Both the position numbers and the translations under genes were made by a program. Below, in pieces: positions 17,106 to 27,132 of a stretch of DNA of 60,044 nucleotides. The DNA comes from an uncultured Eubacterium sp. (GTDB taxonomy: Bacteria > Bacillota > Clostridia > Lachnospirales > Lachnospiraceae): assembly GCA_910577225.1 (NCBI GenBank), contig CAJTMV010000023.1, positions 1 to 60,044 on the forward strand. The letters are read 5' to 3'. The notes below the pieces were generated by a model. That model did no database searches. It saw nothing but the letters and a program-made list of their open reading frames with translations, and was not told where the DNA came from. Within the stretch, counting starts at the first letter, position 1. Every line of letters begins with the position of its first letter.

Positions 17106-18321
17106 TTGTGCAGTAGGGGAAGGAGAGATACGAATATCAAAACAGCTGCAGAAACGGAGGCAAAAAAGGGTACTGATGCTTGCATCGGTGGCGTCTATGA
17201 TCGATCAGTTCAATATGTCAAATATTTACCTGCTGCAGGAAATGGGATATGAAGTGCATGTAGCGTGTAATTTTGTATCAGGAAATACATGTGATGCTGA
17301 CCGCGTTATGAAGTTTCAGCACATGCTGGAGCGTATGCAGGTACACTGGTACCAGTGGGATTGTCCGCGGAAAATAGAAGATGTGAAATGCTTCTATACC
17401 GCTTATTCGCAGCTGCTGGAACTGACCGCAGCCTGTGCGTTTACATGGATACACTGCCAGTCTCCGGCTGGAGGTGCGCTGGCACGTCTGGTGGCACACA
17501 AAAGACAGATACATGTTATTTATACCGCGCACGGATTTCATTTTTATCAGGGAGCGCCGCTTAAAAACTGGATACTGTATTATCCGTTGGAGAAGCTGCT
17601 GGCGTATTGTACGGATGTGCTGATTACAATTAATCGGGAAGACTTTAGTCTGGCAAAGCGTACGATGAAGGCAGGCAGGATTTATTATCTGCCAGGAGTT
17701 GGCGTTGATTTCAGACGTTTTTACAAGACAGATTGTTTGAGTCAGGAACAGGAAAAGGATTCGTTTCGAAAAAAGTATCAGATACCGGGTCAGGCGGCGA
17801 TACTGTTGTCCGTCGGAGAGCTTAGTCAGAGAAAAAACCACCGGATCGTGATCGAAGCTCTGGCGCGTCTAAAACGGAAAGATGTATATTATTTCATTTG
17901 CGGCCAGGGGGAACAGAAACAGCCGCTGATGTATCTGGCAGAGAAACTTGGAGTGGCTGATCAGATTCGGCTGACCGGATATCAGGAAGAGATAGATGTT
18001 TATTACCGAAATGCGGATTTGTTTGTATTTCCGTCTATACAGGAGGGACTGCCAGTAGCGTTGATGGAGGCAATGGCGGCGGGACTTGCGTGTGTGGTAT
18101 CGGACATTCGGGGCAATAAAGAACTGATCGATCGGGCAGGAGGTATTCGCTTTCATCCGAAACGGCCGGGACAGTTAACACAGGCCCTGCAGCTTTTGCT
18201 GTCGGACAACGAGCGAATACGCGTCTGTGCGCAGCATAATCAGAACAAAGCCAGACAATTTGATCAGTCTTTCATCAGGCGCAGGATGATGAAAATCTAT
18301 AAAACAATGGAAGGCATCTGA
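17095..18321 (+). CDS. GT4-family glycosyltransferase
   Basis: 408 residues with the GT-B fold. The N-domain opens KRVLMLASVASMIDQFNMSN, common in capsular and exopolysaccharide GT4 enzymes. The C-domain has SVGELSQRKNHRIVIEAL and the E-x7-E motif EGLPVALME. Retaining transfer from a nucleotide sugar is expected. A slightly later start near 17176 is possible, since the first 25 residues are poorly conserved in type. It is translationally overlapped with the XRE gene. Confidence 0.85.
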   Translation: MKCNCAVGEGEIRISKQLQKRRQKRVLMLASVASMIDQFNMSNIYLLQEMGYEVHVACNFVSGNTCDADRVMKFQHMLERMQVHWYQWDCPRKIEDVKCFYTAYSQLLELTAACAFTWIHCQSPAGGALARLVAHKRQIHVIYTAHGFHFYQGAPLKNWILYYPLEKLLAYCTDVLITINREDFSLAKRTMKAGRIYYLPGVGVDFRRFYKTDCLSQEQEKDSFRKKYQIPGQAAILLSVGELSQRKNHRIVIEALARLKRKDVYYFICGQGEQKQPLMYLAEKLGVADQIRLTGYQEEIDVYYRNADLFVFPSIQEGLPVALMEAMAAGLACVVSDIRGNKELIDRAGGIRFHPKRPGQLTQALQLLLSDNERIRVCAQHNQNKARQFDQSFIRRRMMKIYKTMEGI

Positions 18322-18415
18322 GATAGAATGACGTGAACAAGAAAAATCATGGAATGATACAAATCAGGCAGGAAGTGGGCCATAGAATGTGATTTGACAA
18401 GGGAGCAGGGAAAAG

Positions 18416-19267
18416 ATGCCGGACATTTCCGTTATTATGGGTATTTATAATGGCAGCAGGACTTATGCTGCGATGGCGATCGATTCTGTATTAAACCAGA
18501 CGTATACAGGTTTTGAGTATATTATCTGTGACGATGGTTCGGAGAATACTTTTTATGAGTGGCTGGAAGCGTATTGCAAAAAAGACAACAGAATCAGACT
18601 TTTACGAAATCATAGGAATCGGGGACTTGCGTATACGCTTAACCGCTGTCTGAAGCAAGCGTCAGGATTTTGGATTGCCCGTATGGATGCCGACGATATT
18701 TCATTGCCAGATCGTCTGGAAAAGCAGGTTGAATTTTTAAGATCGCATAAAAACTATGCACTGGTCGGAAGCAATGCTTATATGATCGACGCTCATTGCA
18801 TCTGGGGGCAGCGCAGACTGGAAGAGAGGCCGCGGAAAGAATCTTTTTTAAATACTTCGCCGTTTATTCATCCGGCTGTCATGATCCGACGGGAGGTGTT
18901 TATCAAACTGCACGGTTACAAAGAGTCCCAGAGGCTGCTGCGGATGGAGGATTATGATTTGTTTTTGCGTCTGTATGCGGCAGGATGGCGCGGATACAAC
19001 CTGCAGGAGCCGCTGCTGATGTATCGGGAAGATTTACAGGCATATAAAAAGCGTAAATACAGGTACCGGCTGTGGGAGTGCAGAATGCGTTATGACGGTT
19101 ACCGCAGGCTTGGAATATTGAAAGGAAATCTGCGTTATGTGCTAAAACCGCTTGCAGCCGGTCTGATTCCTGTTGCAGTGATGCAAAAGATACGGAGGAA
19201 GAAGTTTGCGTCAGATCAGGAAGTTATGAACCGGAATCCGACCAGTTTGACTGAAATACAGAAATAA
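18416..19267 (+). CDS. GT2-family glycosyltransferase
   Basis: 283 residues. The N-terminal SVIMGIYNGSRTY and ICDDGS are the nucleotide-binding region. ARMDADD is the metal-binding DxD, and RMEDYDLFLRL is the region of the catalytic base. The C-terminal 60 residues are basic and may touch the membrane. A GGGAGCAGGG stretch precedes the ATG. Confidence 0.87.
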   Translation: MPDISVIMGIYNGSRTYAAMAIDSVLNQTYTGFEYIICDDGSENTFYEWLEAYCKKDNRIRLLRNHRNRGLAYTLNRCLKQASGFWIARMDADDISLPDRLEKQVEFLRSHKNYALVGSNAYMIDAHCIWGQRRLEERPRKESFLNTSPFIHPAVMIRREVFIKLHGYKESQRLLRMEDYDLFLRLYAAGWRGYNLQEPLLMYREDLQAYKKRKYRYRLWECRMRYDGYRRLGILKGNLRYVLKPLAAGLIPVAVMQKIRRKKFASDQEVMNRNPTSLTEIQK

Positions 19268-19323
19268 ACATGCGCTGGGAGAAACAGAGTCAGCACCGGG
19301 TGAAATGGGAAGAGGTATCGATT

Positions 19324-21531
19324 ATGAAAGCGGAAGATTTAAAACGATCAGAAAAAGCACTGCAAAAAAAGCAGGCGGGAAAAGGACAGAATGCGCTCAT
19401 CACAATTATTACGCCATTCGATCCGGCAGAAAGCAATTTTGTACAGACGTTTCGTTCGGTAATGAATCAGACATTTCCGTGGTTTTTATGGATAGTAGTG
19501 GATTGGGAGGAAAGTGCTTTCAACAATCAGTCGGTTTTGTCCCGATTAGCAGAAATGGACGGGCGGATTCAGATTCTCAGGCATACAGACAGCTCTGCTG
19601 ACGCTGCCATATATGCGGCAATTCGCAGGAGCCGGACTGAGATAGTCGTTGTATTGCAGCCATCCGATCTGCTTGCACCGCAGTATCTGGAGTATGTATA
19701 TTTTGGATTTTATTTTCATAAAAATGCGGCATGCTGCTACACAGATGTAGCTGTATTTCAGGCGCATGACGAAAATGGATATCTGCCCGGCAAAAAGACG
19801 ATGGCGGATGCTGCGGCATTTCGCAGGCGGGCAGCAGAGGAACTGTACCGAAGACGTATGTTAAAACAAGAAAGTAATCAACCGGTATCGGAACAGATTT
19901 GTCAGAAACAGAAATATGAAATGTGGAGGAAAAAGCAGATGCATTGTCTGCAGGTGTTATACCTGAAAGGCGCTTTTTACAGGAAAAGGAAAAAAGCCGT
20001 AAAAACAGTGCAGAAAGCAGAACAAAAACAATACGATATCGTATCGTCGGATATGATTGTATTTCCGGTCAAAAGAGAAGAAAGCGTTTACTATCGCCCG
20101 GATGCGATGGAACGATGGTCATCGCGCCAGATATCGTCTTTGGGGAATCAGACAAAGATTCTGCTGCTTGTGCCATGGCTTGTGATGGGAGGCGCTGACC
20201 GATTGAATCTGGATTTGACAAAAGGATTGTCAGAACGCAATTTTCAGATCAGCATTATGACAACGGTACCGTCTGAAAACGACTGGCAGGAATATTTTAT
20301 GAAATATACAGACGAGATTTTTCATCTGCCAGACTTTCTGGCGCCGGAACATTATGTGGAATTTGTTAGTTATTATATAAGGACAAGGTCTGTGGATGTG
20401 ATTTTTGTTTCCAATTCGTATCGGGGCTATTATATGCTTCCGCTTTTACGCAAACAGTTTCCAAAGCTATGTATCATTGATTATGTGCATATGGAGGAAT
20501 GGTACTGGAAAGCGGGCGGTTATGCAAGACTGTCAGGTATGTTTGGAGCGTTTTTGGAAAAAACCTACGTATGTAACAGCGTTACGCAAAAAGTGATGAC
20601 AGAGGAGTTTGGAAGAGATCGCGGCAGTGTGGATGTGATGTATATTGGAGTGGATGAAAAGCGGTTTGATCCAGACAGAGTAAGAGAAGGATACGTGTAC
20701 CAAAGAATCTGCAAGGTACGCAATTTGTCTGAAAAACGGCCGATTATATTATTTCCATGCAGAATCTGTGCGCAGAAGCGACCGTTTCTGATGCTGGAGA
20801 TTGTACAACAGCTTATAAAAAAGCGTCCAGATGTGCTGATTGCTGTAGCGGGAGATGGTCCACAGAAAAAAGCGCTGGAAAAGGAAACTATAAAACGCAG
20901 ACTGCAAAATAATGTTATATTTTTAGGCGCGCAAAAACAGATGGAACTTTGTTATAAGGATGCTGCATTGACGCTGATTTGTTCCATGAAAGAAGGTCTT
21001 GCTCTGACGGCTTATGAATCATGTGCAATGGGAACGCCGGTAATCAGTAGTGATACAGGGGGACAAAAAGATCTGATCGATGATGAAACCGGTGTGCTCG
21101 TTCCGCTTCGGCAGAAAGAAGATGAGGATTTTAATAAAAAAAACTATGATCCGAAAGAAGTGCAGGCATATGTAACGGCGATTTTAAGAATGCTTACGGA
21201 TGAATCTTTGTATCGCGCCTGCAGTGAAAACTGTCGGAATAAAATTGTAAGCCGGTTTACAACAACGCAGATGCTCGACCAGATGGAGCAGGAGCTGACG
21301 AAACTACTGCAGGAAAACAACAGGGCAGAAAAAAGGAACATACAGTCTCTGGAAATGCGAAGGCTTGGTTTTTTGGCAGAAGAGATGTATGCGGTAGAGC
21401 TGGCAGAAGAAGAGCGCAGCTTTGGCTCTTATGCGGCAATGAAACTTCTGGATAAGATCCTGGATACTGCGTTTCCGCAGAGGAGCAGGCAAAGAGAACT
21501 GGCAGTGCGGATTTGCCAAAAACAAAAATAA
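19324..21531 (+). CDS. two-domain glycosyltransferase: degenerate GT2 plus intact GT4
   Basis: 735 residues from ATG 19324 (AGAGG upstream); a start at 19270 has no ribosome binding site. The N-terminal GT2-like domain (about 20-190) keeps the fold outline (NQTFPWFLWIVVDWEES) but has lost the nucleotide DD and has QPSD where the DxD should be, so it is probably inactive. The C-terminal GT4 domain (about 290-660) is intact: KILLLVPWLVMGGADRLNLD, FPCRICAQKRPFLMLEIV and the E-x7-E motif EGLALTAYE. The downstream gene is a paralogue with the opposite damage. Confidence 0.82.
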   Translation: MKAEDLKRSEKALQKKQAGKGQNALITIITPFDPAESNFVQTFRSVMNQTFPWFLWIVVDWEESAFNNQSVLSRLAEMDGRIQILRHTDSSADAAIYAAIRRSRTEIVVVLQPSDLLAPQYLEYVYFGFYFHKNAACCYTDVAVFQAHDENGYLPGKKTMADAAAFRRRAAEELYRRRMLKQESNQPVSEQICQKQKYEMWRKKQMHCLQVLYLKGAFYRKRKKAVKTVQKAEQKQYDIVSSDMIVFPVKREESVYYRPDAMERWSSRQISSLGNQTKILLLVPWLVMGGADRLNLDLTKGLSERNFQISIMTTVPSENDWQEYFMKYTDEIFHLPDFLAPEHYVEFVSYYIRTRSVDVIFVSNSYRGYYMLPLLRKQFPKLCIIDYVHMEEWYWKAGGYARLSGMFGAFLEKTYVCNSVTQKVMTEEFGRDRGSVDVMYIGVDEKRFDPDRVREGYVYQRICKVRNLSEKRPIILFPCRICAQKRPFLMLEIVQQLIKKRPDVLIAVAGDGPQKKALEKETIKRRLQNNVIFLGAQKQMELCYKDAALTLICSMKEGLALTAYESCAMGTPVISSDTGGQKDLIDDETGVLVPLRQKEDEDFNKKNYDPKEVQAYVTAILRMLTDESLYRACSENCRNKIVSRFTTTQMLDQMEQELTKLLQENNRAEKRNIQSLEMRRLGFLAEEMYAVELAEEERSFGSYAAMKLLDKILDTAFPQRSRQRELAVRICQKQK

Positions 21532-21552
21532 AAGAAAAGTAAAAAGCAGAAC

Positions 21553-22842
21553 ATGAAAGAAAAATTTGATTATAGCTTACAGCCAGGGAAAAAAAAGACC
21601 CGTCGGCTGTGTCGTGACAAAATCCGGCCCTATGTATCAGTCATTACGCCTTATTACAACGGCAGCAGATACTTTGCGCAAACCTTTCAGTGTGTGATCA
21701 ATCAGACGTTTCCGTGGTTTGAGTGGATTATTGTCGATGATGGAAGCAGTCCCAGGGAACATGAATATTTGGAAAAATTTGCGCAAAAGGACAGTCGGAT
21801 TCGTTTGTATACGAAAGCAAACGGCGGGCCGGCACAGGCGAGAAATTATGCCGTGGAACGAAGTACGACGGAGCTGATTGTAGTATTAGATGCAGATGAT
21901 CTGATTCTTGCGACGTATATAGAGCAGGCTTATTGGGCATTGTGTTTTCATCCGGACGCAGGGTGGGTATATACGGACAGCCTTGGTTTTGGCGAAGAAA
22001 ACTATATATGGAAGGTACCATTTGACAGTAACGTCTTAAAAAAGCGGAATTTTTTAATTGTAAATGCCATGATAAGAAAAAAAGCATTGCTGGCTGCAGG
22101 CGGATACGACGACAGGGAAAAATATTCTTATGAAGACTGGAGGCTGTGGATGCAATTACTAGCGGCTGGATATTATCCGCTGCATCTTAGCTCCTATGGC
22201 GTATGGTACAGACGTACGAATGAAGGCAGTTTGTCCATAACTTCAAATAGTCGGAGCCATCATAGACGTGCACAAAAGAAAGTAAAAGAAGTAGCTGCAC
22301 TAATCAGACGGCCGGTAAAAGCAATCGAATATCCTGTAAGTGGCACAGAACTGTTATGTGGTATATCAAAGACGATAGATTTCGAAGAAACAGATTATGA
22401 AACAGGCAGGAGGGGCCATATACTTTTGCTGATTCCAAAACTGAGCGTGCAGGGAGCAGGAAAACACTACTATAAATTTGTAAAATATATAAGCGCAAAG
22501 AAAAAAATGGATGTCAGCATTATGACTACAGTTCCGGCAGAAAAATCTGAACAGCAGAAATATGAACGTTTTACAGATAAAATCTATCAGCTGCCAGATT
22601 TTTTAGAACCAGTGCATTACCAGGAGTTTCTAAATTATTATGTCAGGGCAAAATGTGTGAATACCGTTTATGTAGCAGACTCGTATGAAGGATATGCCAT
22701 GATTCCATGGATTAGAATAAATTTTCCATACATTGTAATTAGGGACTATGTGCATCCAAAAGATCGATATGAAAACACCGCAGACTGTAAAAGAATATCA
22801 ATGGTGCTGAATCGTTTTATAGATCAGACCGGGTTTTTCTAA
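21553..22842 (+). CDS. two-domain glycosyltransferase: intact GT2 plus truncated GT4
   Basis: 429 residues. The GT2 domain has SVITPYYNGSRYFAQTF, IIVDDGS and a complete LDADDLI, with YSYEDWRLWMQL for the acceptor side. From about residue 296 it aligns with the GT4 N-domain of the previous gene (HILLLIPKLSVQGAG, VSIMTTVPAEKSEQ, LPDFLEPVHYQEFLNYY) but stops soon after RDYVHP. The UDP-sugar-binding half of the GT4 is missing. The next gene begins 53 nt later, so nothing of the lost half remains. Confidence 0.82.
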   Translation: MKEKFDYSLQPGKKKTRRLCRDKIRPYVSVITPYYNGSRYFAQTFQCVINQTFPWFEWIIVDDGSSPREHEYLEKFAQKDSRIRLYTKANGGPAQARNYAVERSTTELIVVLDADDLILATYIEQAYWALCFHPDAGWVYTDSLGFGEENYIWKVPFDSNVLKKRNFLIVNAMIRKKALLAAGGYDDREKYSYEDWRLWMQLLAAGYYPLHLSSYGVWYRRTNEGSLSITSNSRSHHRRAQKKVKEVAALIRRPVKAIEYPVSGTELLCGISKTIDFEETDYETGRRGHILLLIPKLSVQGAGKHYYKFVKYISAKKKMDVSIMTTVPAEKSEQQKYERFTDKIYQLPDFLEPVHYQEFLNYYVRAKCVNTVYVADSYEGYAMIPWIRINFPYIVIRDYVHPKDRYENTADCKRISMVLNRFIDQTGFF

Positions 22843-22895
22843 ACTTGCAAATAGCAGCATTTATCAGAGGCTGATGGAATTTCCAAGGAGGTTTT

Positions 22896-23684
22896 ATGGG
22901 CAAAACAATAGCAAGATTACAGGGACTTTACAAATATCGGGATCTTGTCAGACAACTGGTAATGAAAGATATTAAACTCAAGTACAGAAGGAGCTTTCTC
23001 GGATATTTATGGAGCGTGCTGAATCCACTGATGGTTATGGTCGTTATGTATCTTGTATTTTCACATATGTTTCGATTTGATGTAAAGAATTATCCGTCGT
23101 ATCTGATTATCGGGCAGACGTTGTTTACATTTATGACAGAAGCGACAAATCAGGCAATTTTTTCCATTACCGGAAACGGAGCTTTATTGCGGAAGATCTA
23201 TGTGCCTAAATATATATTTACATTATCAAAAGTTACCGGCTCGCTTGTGAATTTGCTGTTTTCGATGGGCGCCATGCTGATTGTGTTTATTTTTACGAAA
23301 GTGGAGTTTTCTGCTTATATGCTGCTGATACCGGTAGTGCTGATGCAACTGTATCTGTTTTGTCTTGGACTGGGATTGTTACTCGCACAGGCAGCTGTAT
23401 TTTTTCGTGACATTCAGTATATTTACAGTGTTCTGATAACGGCATGGACCTATCTGACGCCGTTGTTTTATCCGATTGAGCAGCTTCCAAAAGCAATGCA
23501 AAAGGCCGTCAGTCTGTGTAATCCGATGTATCATTATATCACACAGTTTCGAACGCTGGTATTATATGAAAAAATGCCTGATGTGCAGACTTTTTTATAT
23601 GGCAGTTGTATGGCGCTGGTATTTGTGATAATTGGTACGAGATCTTTTCTAAAAAGTCAGGATCAGTTTATTTTGTATATTTAG
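22896..23684 (+). CDS. polysaccharide ABC transporter permease (Wzm/TagG type)
   Basis: 262 residues with six membrane segments. The N-terminal block VMKDIKLKYRRSFLGYLWSV is the hallmark of O-antigen and teichoic-acid exporters. It pairs with the ATPase 9 nt downstream. It moves an undecaprenyl-linked glycan across the membrane. AAGGAGG precedes the ATG. Confidence 0.92.
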   Translation: MGKTIARLQGLYKYRDLVRQLVMKDIKLKYRRSFLGYLWSVLNPLMVMVVMYLVFSHMFRFDVKNYPSYLIIGQTLFTFMTEATNQAIFSITGNGALLRKIYVPKYIFTLSKVTGSLVNLLFSMGAMLIVFIFTKVEFSAYMLLIPVVLMQLYLFCLGLGLLLAQAAVFFRDIQYIYSVLITAWTYLTPLFYPIEQLPKAMQKAVSLCNPMYHYITQFRTLVLYEKMPDVQTFLYGSCMALVFVIIGTRSFLKSQDQFILYI

Positions 23685-23693
23685 GAGAGAAAT

Positions 23694-24431
23694 ATGAGTG
23701 CGAAACAAGTCGTAATAGAAGTAGAGCATGCGTCGGTTCGCTTTAATATGGCAAATCAGCAGGTAAATAATCTGAAAGAATATCTGATTAAAATGTTAAA
23801 AAAAGAACTGATGTTTCAGGAATTTTTTGCGCTTAAAGATATTAATCTGCAGATAAGGGAAGGAGAAGCATGGGGAATTATCGGAACGAATGGTTCTGGC
23901 AAATCTACTTTGTTAAAACTGATCTGTGGAATACTAAAACCCTACAAAGGAACTGTGAAGATTTGTGGCAGTATTGCGCCTTTGATCGAGCTGGGAGCAG
24001 GCTTCGACGGAGAACTGACAGCGCGGGAAAACGTATTGCTGAATGGAACTCTGATGGGATATTCGGAAAGTTTTATGAAAGAGCATTTTGAGGAAATTAT
24101 TGACTTTGCGCAGTTGTGGGAGTTTCTGGATATGCCGATTAAAAATTATTCGTCCGGTATGGAAGCAAGGCTGGGATTTGCGGTGGCTACCATGGTAAGA
24201 CCCGATATTTTGATTTGTGACGAGGTACTTGCGGTTGGAGATTATAAATTTCAGGAAAAGTGCGAGGAGCGGATGCGCCAGATGCTGGATTCAGGAACCA
24301 CGCTTTTGTACGTATCGCATCAAAATGAGTCAGTGGAAAAGCTGTGTGATCATGCAGTTTGGATTGAAAAAGGTCATATCAGAATGCAGGGGAACGTAAA
24401 CGAGGTGTCTAAAGCGTACCTGAGCGAATAA
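23694..24431 (+). CDS. polysaccharide ABC transporter ATPase (Wzt/TagH type)
   Basis: 245 residues. Walker A IGTNGSGKST, signature YSSGMEARLGFAVA, Walker B DILICDEVLAVGD and the switch VSHQ. The LLNGTLMGYSE block is typical of this subfamily. It has no C-terminal carbohydrate-binding domain, so it should not read a terminal cap on the glycan. Confidence 0.92.
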   Translation: MSAKQVVIEVEHASVRFNMANQQVNNLKEYLIKMLKKELMFQEFFALKDINLQIREGEAWGIIGTNGSGKSTLLKLICGILKPYKGTVKICGSIAPLIELGAGFDGELTARENVLLNGTLMGYSESFMKEHFEEIIDFAQLWEFLDMPIKNYSSGMEARLGFAVATMVRPDILICDEVLAVGDYKFQEKCEERMRQMLDSGTTLLYVSHQNESVEKLCDHAVWIEKGHIRMQGNVNEVSKAYLSE

Positions 24432-24470
24432 TATCAGGTATGGATGCCTGGTCATAATGGAGAACCTATT

Positions 24471-25463
24471 ATGGAAATGGATAGAATCAGTGTGATTGTT
24501 CCTGTATATAAAGTTGAAAAATATCTGGAGCGTTGTATTCGATCGATACAAAATCAGACGTATCAGAATCTGGAAATATTATTGATAGATGACGGTTCGC
24601 CGGATTCCTGCGGGGATATATGTGACAGATATGCAAAAGCGGATGAAAGAATCCATGTATTGCATAAGCAAAACGGAGGATTATCGGATGCCAGGAATGC
24701 AGGAATTGAAGTGGCAACAGGGGAGTATCTGGCATTTGCAGATAGTGACGACTGGATAGACAGCAGGATGTATGAGGTGTTGCACACGACGTTAAAAAAA
24801 TATTGTGCTGACATTGCAGAATGCAGCTATCGGAATATATATGCCGATTGTGTGATTGAAGAAACGACATGTACGGCAGAGGTGGTGGAAGGAGATCCGA
24901 TTTTTGCTCTGGAAGCAATGCTGGACTGGAGTTACTTTAAACCCAATGCATGGAACAAATTATATAAACGGAATGCAATCGGTGAAATTCGTTACCCAAA
25001 AGGCAGAATCCATGAAGATGAATTTACAACTTATAAATATTTTTATCAGGCTGAAAAACTGGTCTTTATTGATTTTTCCCTATATAACTATGACAGAAGA
25101 AGAACAGATAGTATTACAGGAGAGAATTTTCGTGAAGCAAGTCTGGACGCATTCTGGGCATTTCAGGAAAGGATGAAATTTGTTCATGAAAAACAGCTTT
25201 CGAAATTACAGAGAAAAATGAATGATATTTATTGCTGGAAGACGTTGGATCTGGCAGATAAATGCTGTCAGCATCATGTGCATGGGACGAAAGTGAACGA
25301 ATTTATACGAGAAATCCGAAAAGATCTTACCTGTCTGGAGATGAGTGATGTGGATCCCTGGTATTTAAAGAGACTTCGGGTATTGTCCAAAGGAATACAG
25401 GTATATGACATGGAGAAAGGCTTTTCCAAAGCGATTGGAAAAATAAAAAGGATATTGAAATGA
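24471..25463 (+). CDS. GT2-family glycosyltransferase
   Basis: 330 residues from ATG 24471, favoured over 24444 because GGAG lies 8 nt upstream. SVIVPVYKVEKYLERCIRSI and LIDDGSPDSCGDICDRYA are the GT2 nucleotide region. FADSDDW gives the DxD, and KGRIHEDEFTTYKYFY is the acceptor-side block. Its end overlaps the next gene by 4 nt. Confidence 0.88.
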   Translation: MEMDRISVIVPVYKVEKYLERCIRSIQNQTYQNLEILLIDDGSPDSCGDICDRYAKADERIHVLHKQNGGLSDARNAGIEVATGEYLAFADSDDWIDSRMYEVLHTTLKKYCADIAECSYRNIYADCVIEETTCTAEVVEGDPIFALEAMLDWSYFKPNAWNKLYKRNAIGEIRYPKGRIHEDEFTTYKYFYQAEKLVFIDFSLYNYDRRRTDSITGENFREASLDAFWAFQERMKFVHEKQLSKLQRKMNDIYCWKTLDLADKCCQHHVHGTKVNEFIREIRKDLTCLEMSDVDPWYLKRLRVLSKGIQVYDMEKGFSKAIGKIKRILK

Positions 25464-27049
25464 AAAAAAAGAAAGCAGCAGGCTCCTGCGCAGTTGTAAT
25501 TATGATGTGTGTTTGTATGACGTTGTTTTATGCGGCAGTGTGCAGTCAAAAAGCAGATTTTCATACGGACGAGCTGTATACCTTTCAGCTGGCAAATAGT
25601 AAATGGGGGCCATGGTTTTATATGCCGGAAAAGGAGTATTTTTCACCGGATCTGATCCGACAGCAGCTGGTTGTGCAGCCGGATGATACGTTTAATTATC
25701 AAGGAGTTATGGAAAGGGAGTCTTTTGACCGACATCCGTTTTTATATGCATTGTTCATGCATACATTGTGTTCTTTTTTCCCGGGAGAGTTCAGCTGGTG
25801 GGTAGGACTGGCAGTAAATGTTTTATTTGCAGTATTGGGCGTTTTTGTAATTTTTCTTTGCATGAGGCAGCTGACGAAGCGTTTTGCTGTTGCCGTTGGG
25901 ACGGCAGTATTTTATGGAATAACCTATGGGATGGTTCAGGAAGTAACCTTTATTCGATCATATGTTATTTTAATGTTTCTGACGGCATTGATATTATATA
26001 TCCATTTGAAATATTGGGAGGAGCCTTTTCAGCTTCAATTTTATGCATTATTGGGAGTTACCAGCCTGTGCGGGGCGTTAATCCATTACTATTTTATTGT
26101 TTTTTTGTTTGGATGCTGTGTCGTTTATTTTTTTAAACTGACAGGTCACAAAAAGTATAAAGAAGCAATGGCGTATTTTGCAACAGAAGCAGCTGCAGGA
26201 TTATTAGCAGTTATTATTTTTCCACGTATGATTACGACAATGTTTGCGCCTGCTGTAACTGCAAACGTTCAAAAAGTCAGCCTGTCCGGTCATTTTCAAA
26301 TTTTTTTAGGTATGGTGCACAGGGAATTGTCCGGAGGTCTGATCTGGATATGGTGTCTGGTTCTGATGGTGCTGCTGTTTGGCAGTATATATAAAAGAAA
26401 AAAGAGCAGTGCAAAGATTCACTTGCAAAATATCGATATAGAAAAGATTATTTTTTTGATTTTTCCAGTTATATTGTGTATTGCAGTAGTTTCCGTAAGT
26501 GCGGAGCTTGTGACGTCCAGATATGTCTGCGAGGTTTATCCGGCGGTCGTTTTGCTCTGGAGCTACGTCACGTATTTTGTTTTGGACGGTGTTTTTGAAA
26601 AAAAGAACATTGTATATCTGATAATGCTTGTGGCAGGAGCGCTTTTTATAGGTAAAAGCTACTGGCATAATAATGTGACATCATTGTATAGAGACAGAAC
26701 AGATATCTTATCGCAGACGGAACGAAGAATAAATCGGAATGCACTATTATTGAATAAAAATGGATGTATCTGGACAATACCAAGCGCTTATTCAGAACTG
26801 AAAGACTATCGTTCGCTTATGATTTATCCATATAATGAAATTGAAACAGGAGAACTGGAAGGCATATTGTCAGATTATGATCAGGATGCCCTGAATGTAT
26901 ACTGTTATAGCTGGGATATGGATGAGGAGGAATACAATCAGTGCTGCGGCAGCTTATGGCGGTATCTGCATGAAACATCCCCGCAGGTAAAAATTGAAAA
27001 GCTGTGGGATTCCTATTACTGCGAAGTATTTGAAATATCCGGATTGTAA
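25460..27049 (+). CDS. multi-pass membrane protein, GT39/ArnT-like glycosyltransferase candidate
   Basis: 529 residues, at least nine hydrophobic segments between residues 8 and 410, and a soluble C-terminus. The first loop carries FHTDELYTF, resembling the acidic Asp-Glu pair of lipid-linked-sugar transferases (GT-C fold), and FDRHPFLYALFMH fits the same family. It probably uses a polyprenyl-phosphate sugar on the outer face of the membrane. A polymerase role (Wzy-like) cannot be excluded. Confidence 0.65.
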   Translation: MKKKKAAGSCAVVIMMCVCMTLFYAAVCSQKADFHTDELYTFQLANSKWGPWFYMPEKEYFSPDLIRQQLVVQPDDTFNYQGVMERESFDRHPFLYALFMHTLCSFFPGEFSWWVGLAVNVLFAVLGVFVIFLCMRQLTKRFAVAVGTAVFYGITYGMVQEVTFIRSYVILMFLTALILYIHLKYWEEPFQLQFYALLGVTSLCGALIHYYFIVFLFGCCVVYFFKLTGHKKYKEAMAYFATEAAAGLLAVIIFPRMITTMFAPAVTANVQKVSLSGHFQIFLGMVHRELSGGLIWIWCLVLMVLLFGSIYKRKKSSAKIHLQNIDIEKIIFLIFPVILCIAVVSVSAELVTSRYVCEVYPAVVLLWSYVTYFVLDGVFEKKNIVYLIMLVAGALFIGKSYWHNNVTSLYRDRTDILSQTERRINRNALLLNKNGCIWTIPSAYSELKDYRSLMIYPYNEIETGELEGILSDYDQDALNVYCYSWDMDEEEYNQCCGSLWRYLHETSPQVKIEKLWDSYYCEVFEISGL

Positions 27050-27132
27050 TGGGAAAAACAGAGTATTTCAGGCAGCTGTCATGAAATGAACAGAAACAGG
27101 AAAGACAGGAAAAAGAACAAGAGGAAGAAAAT

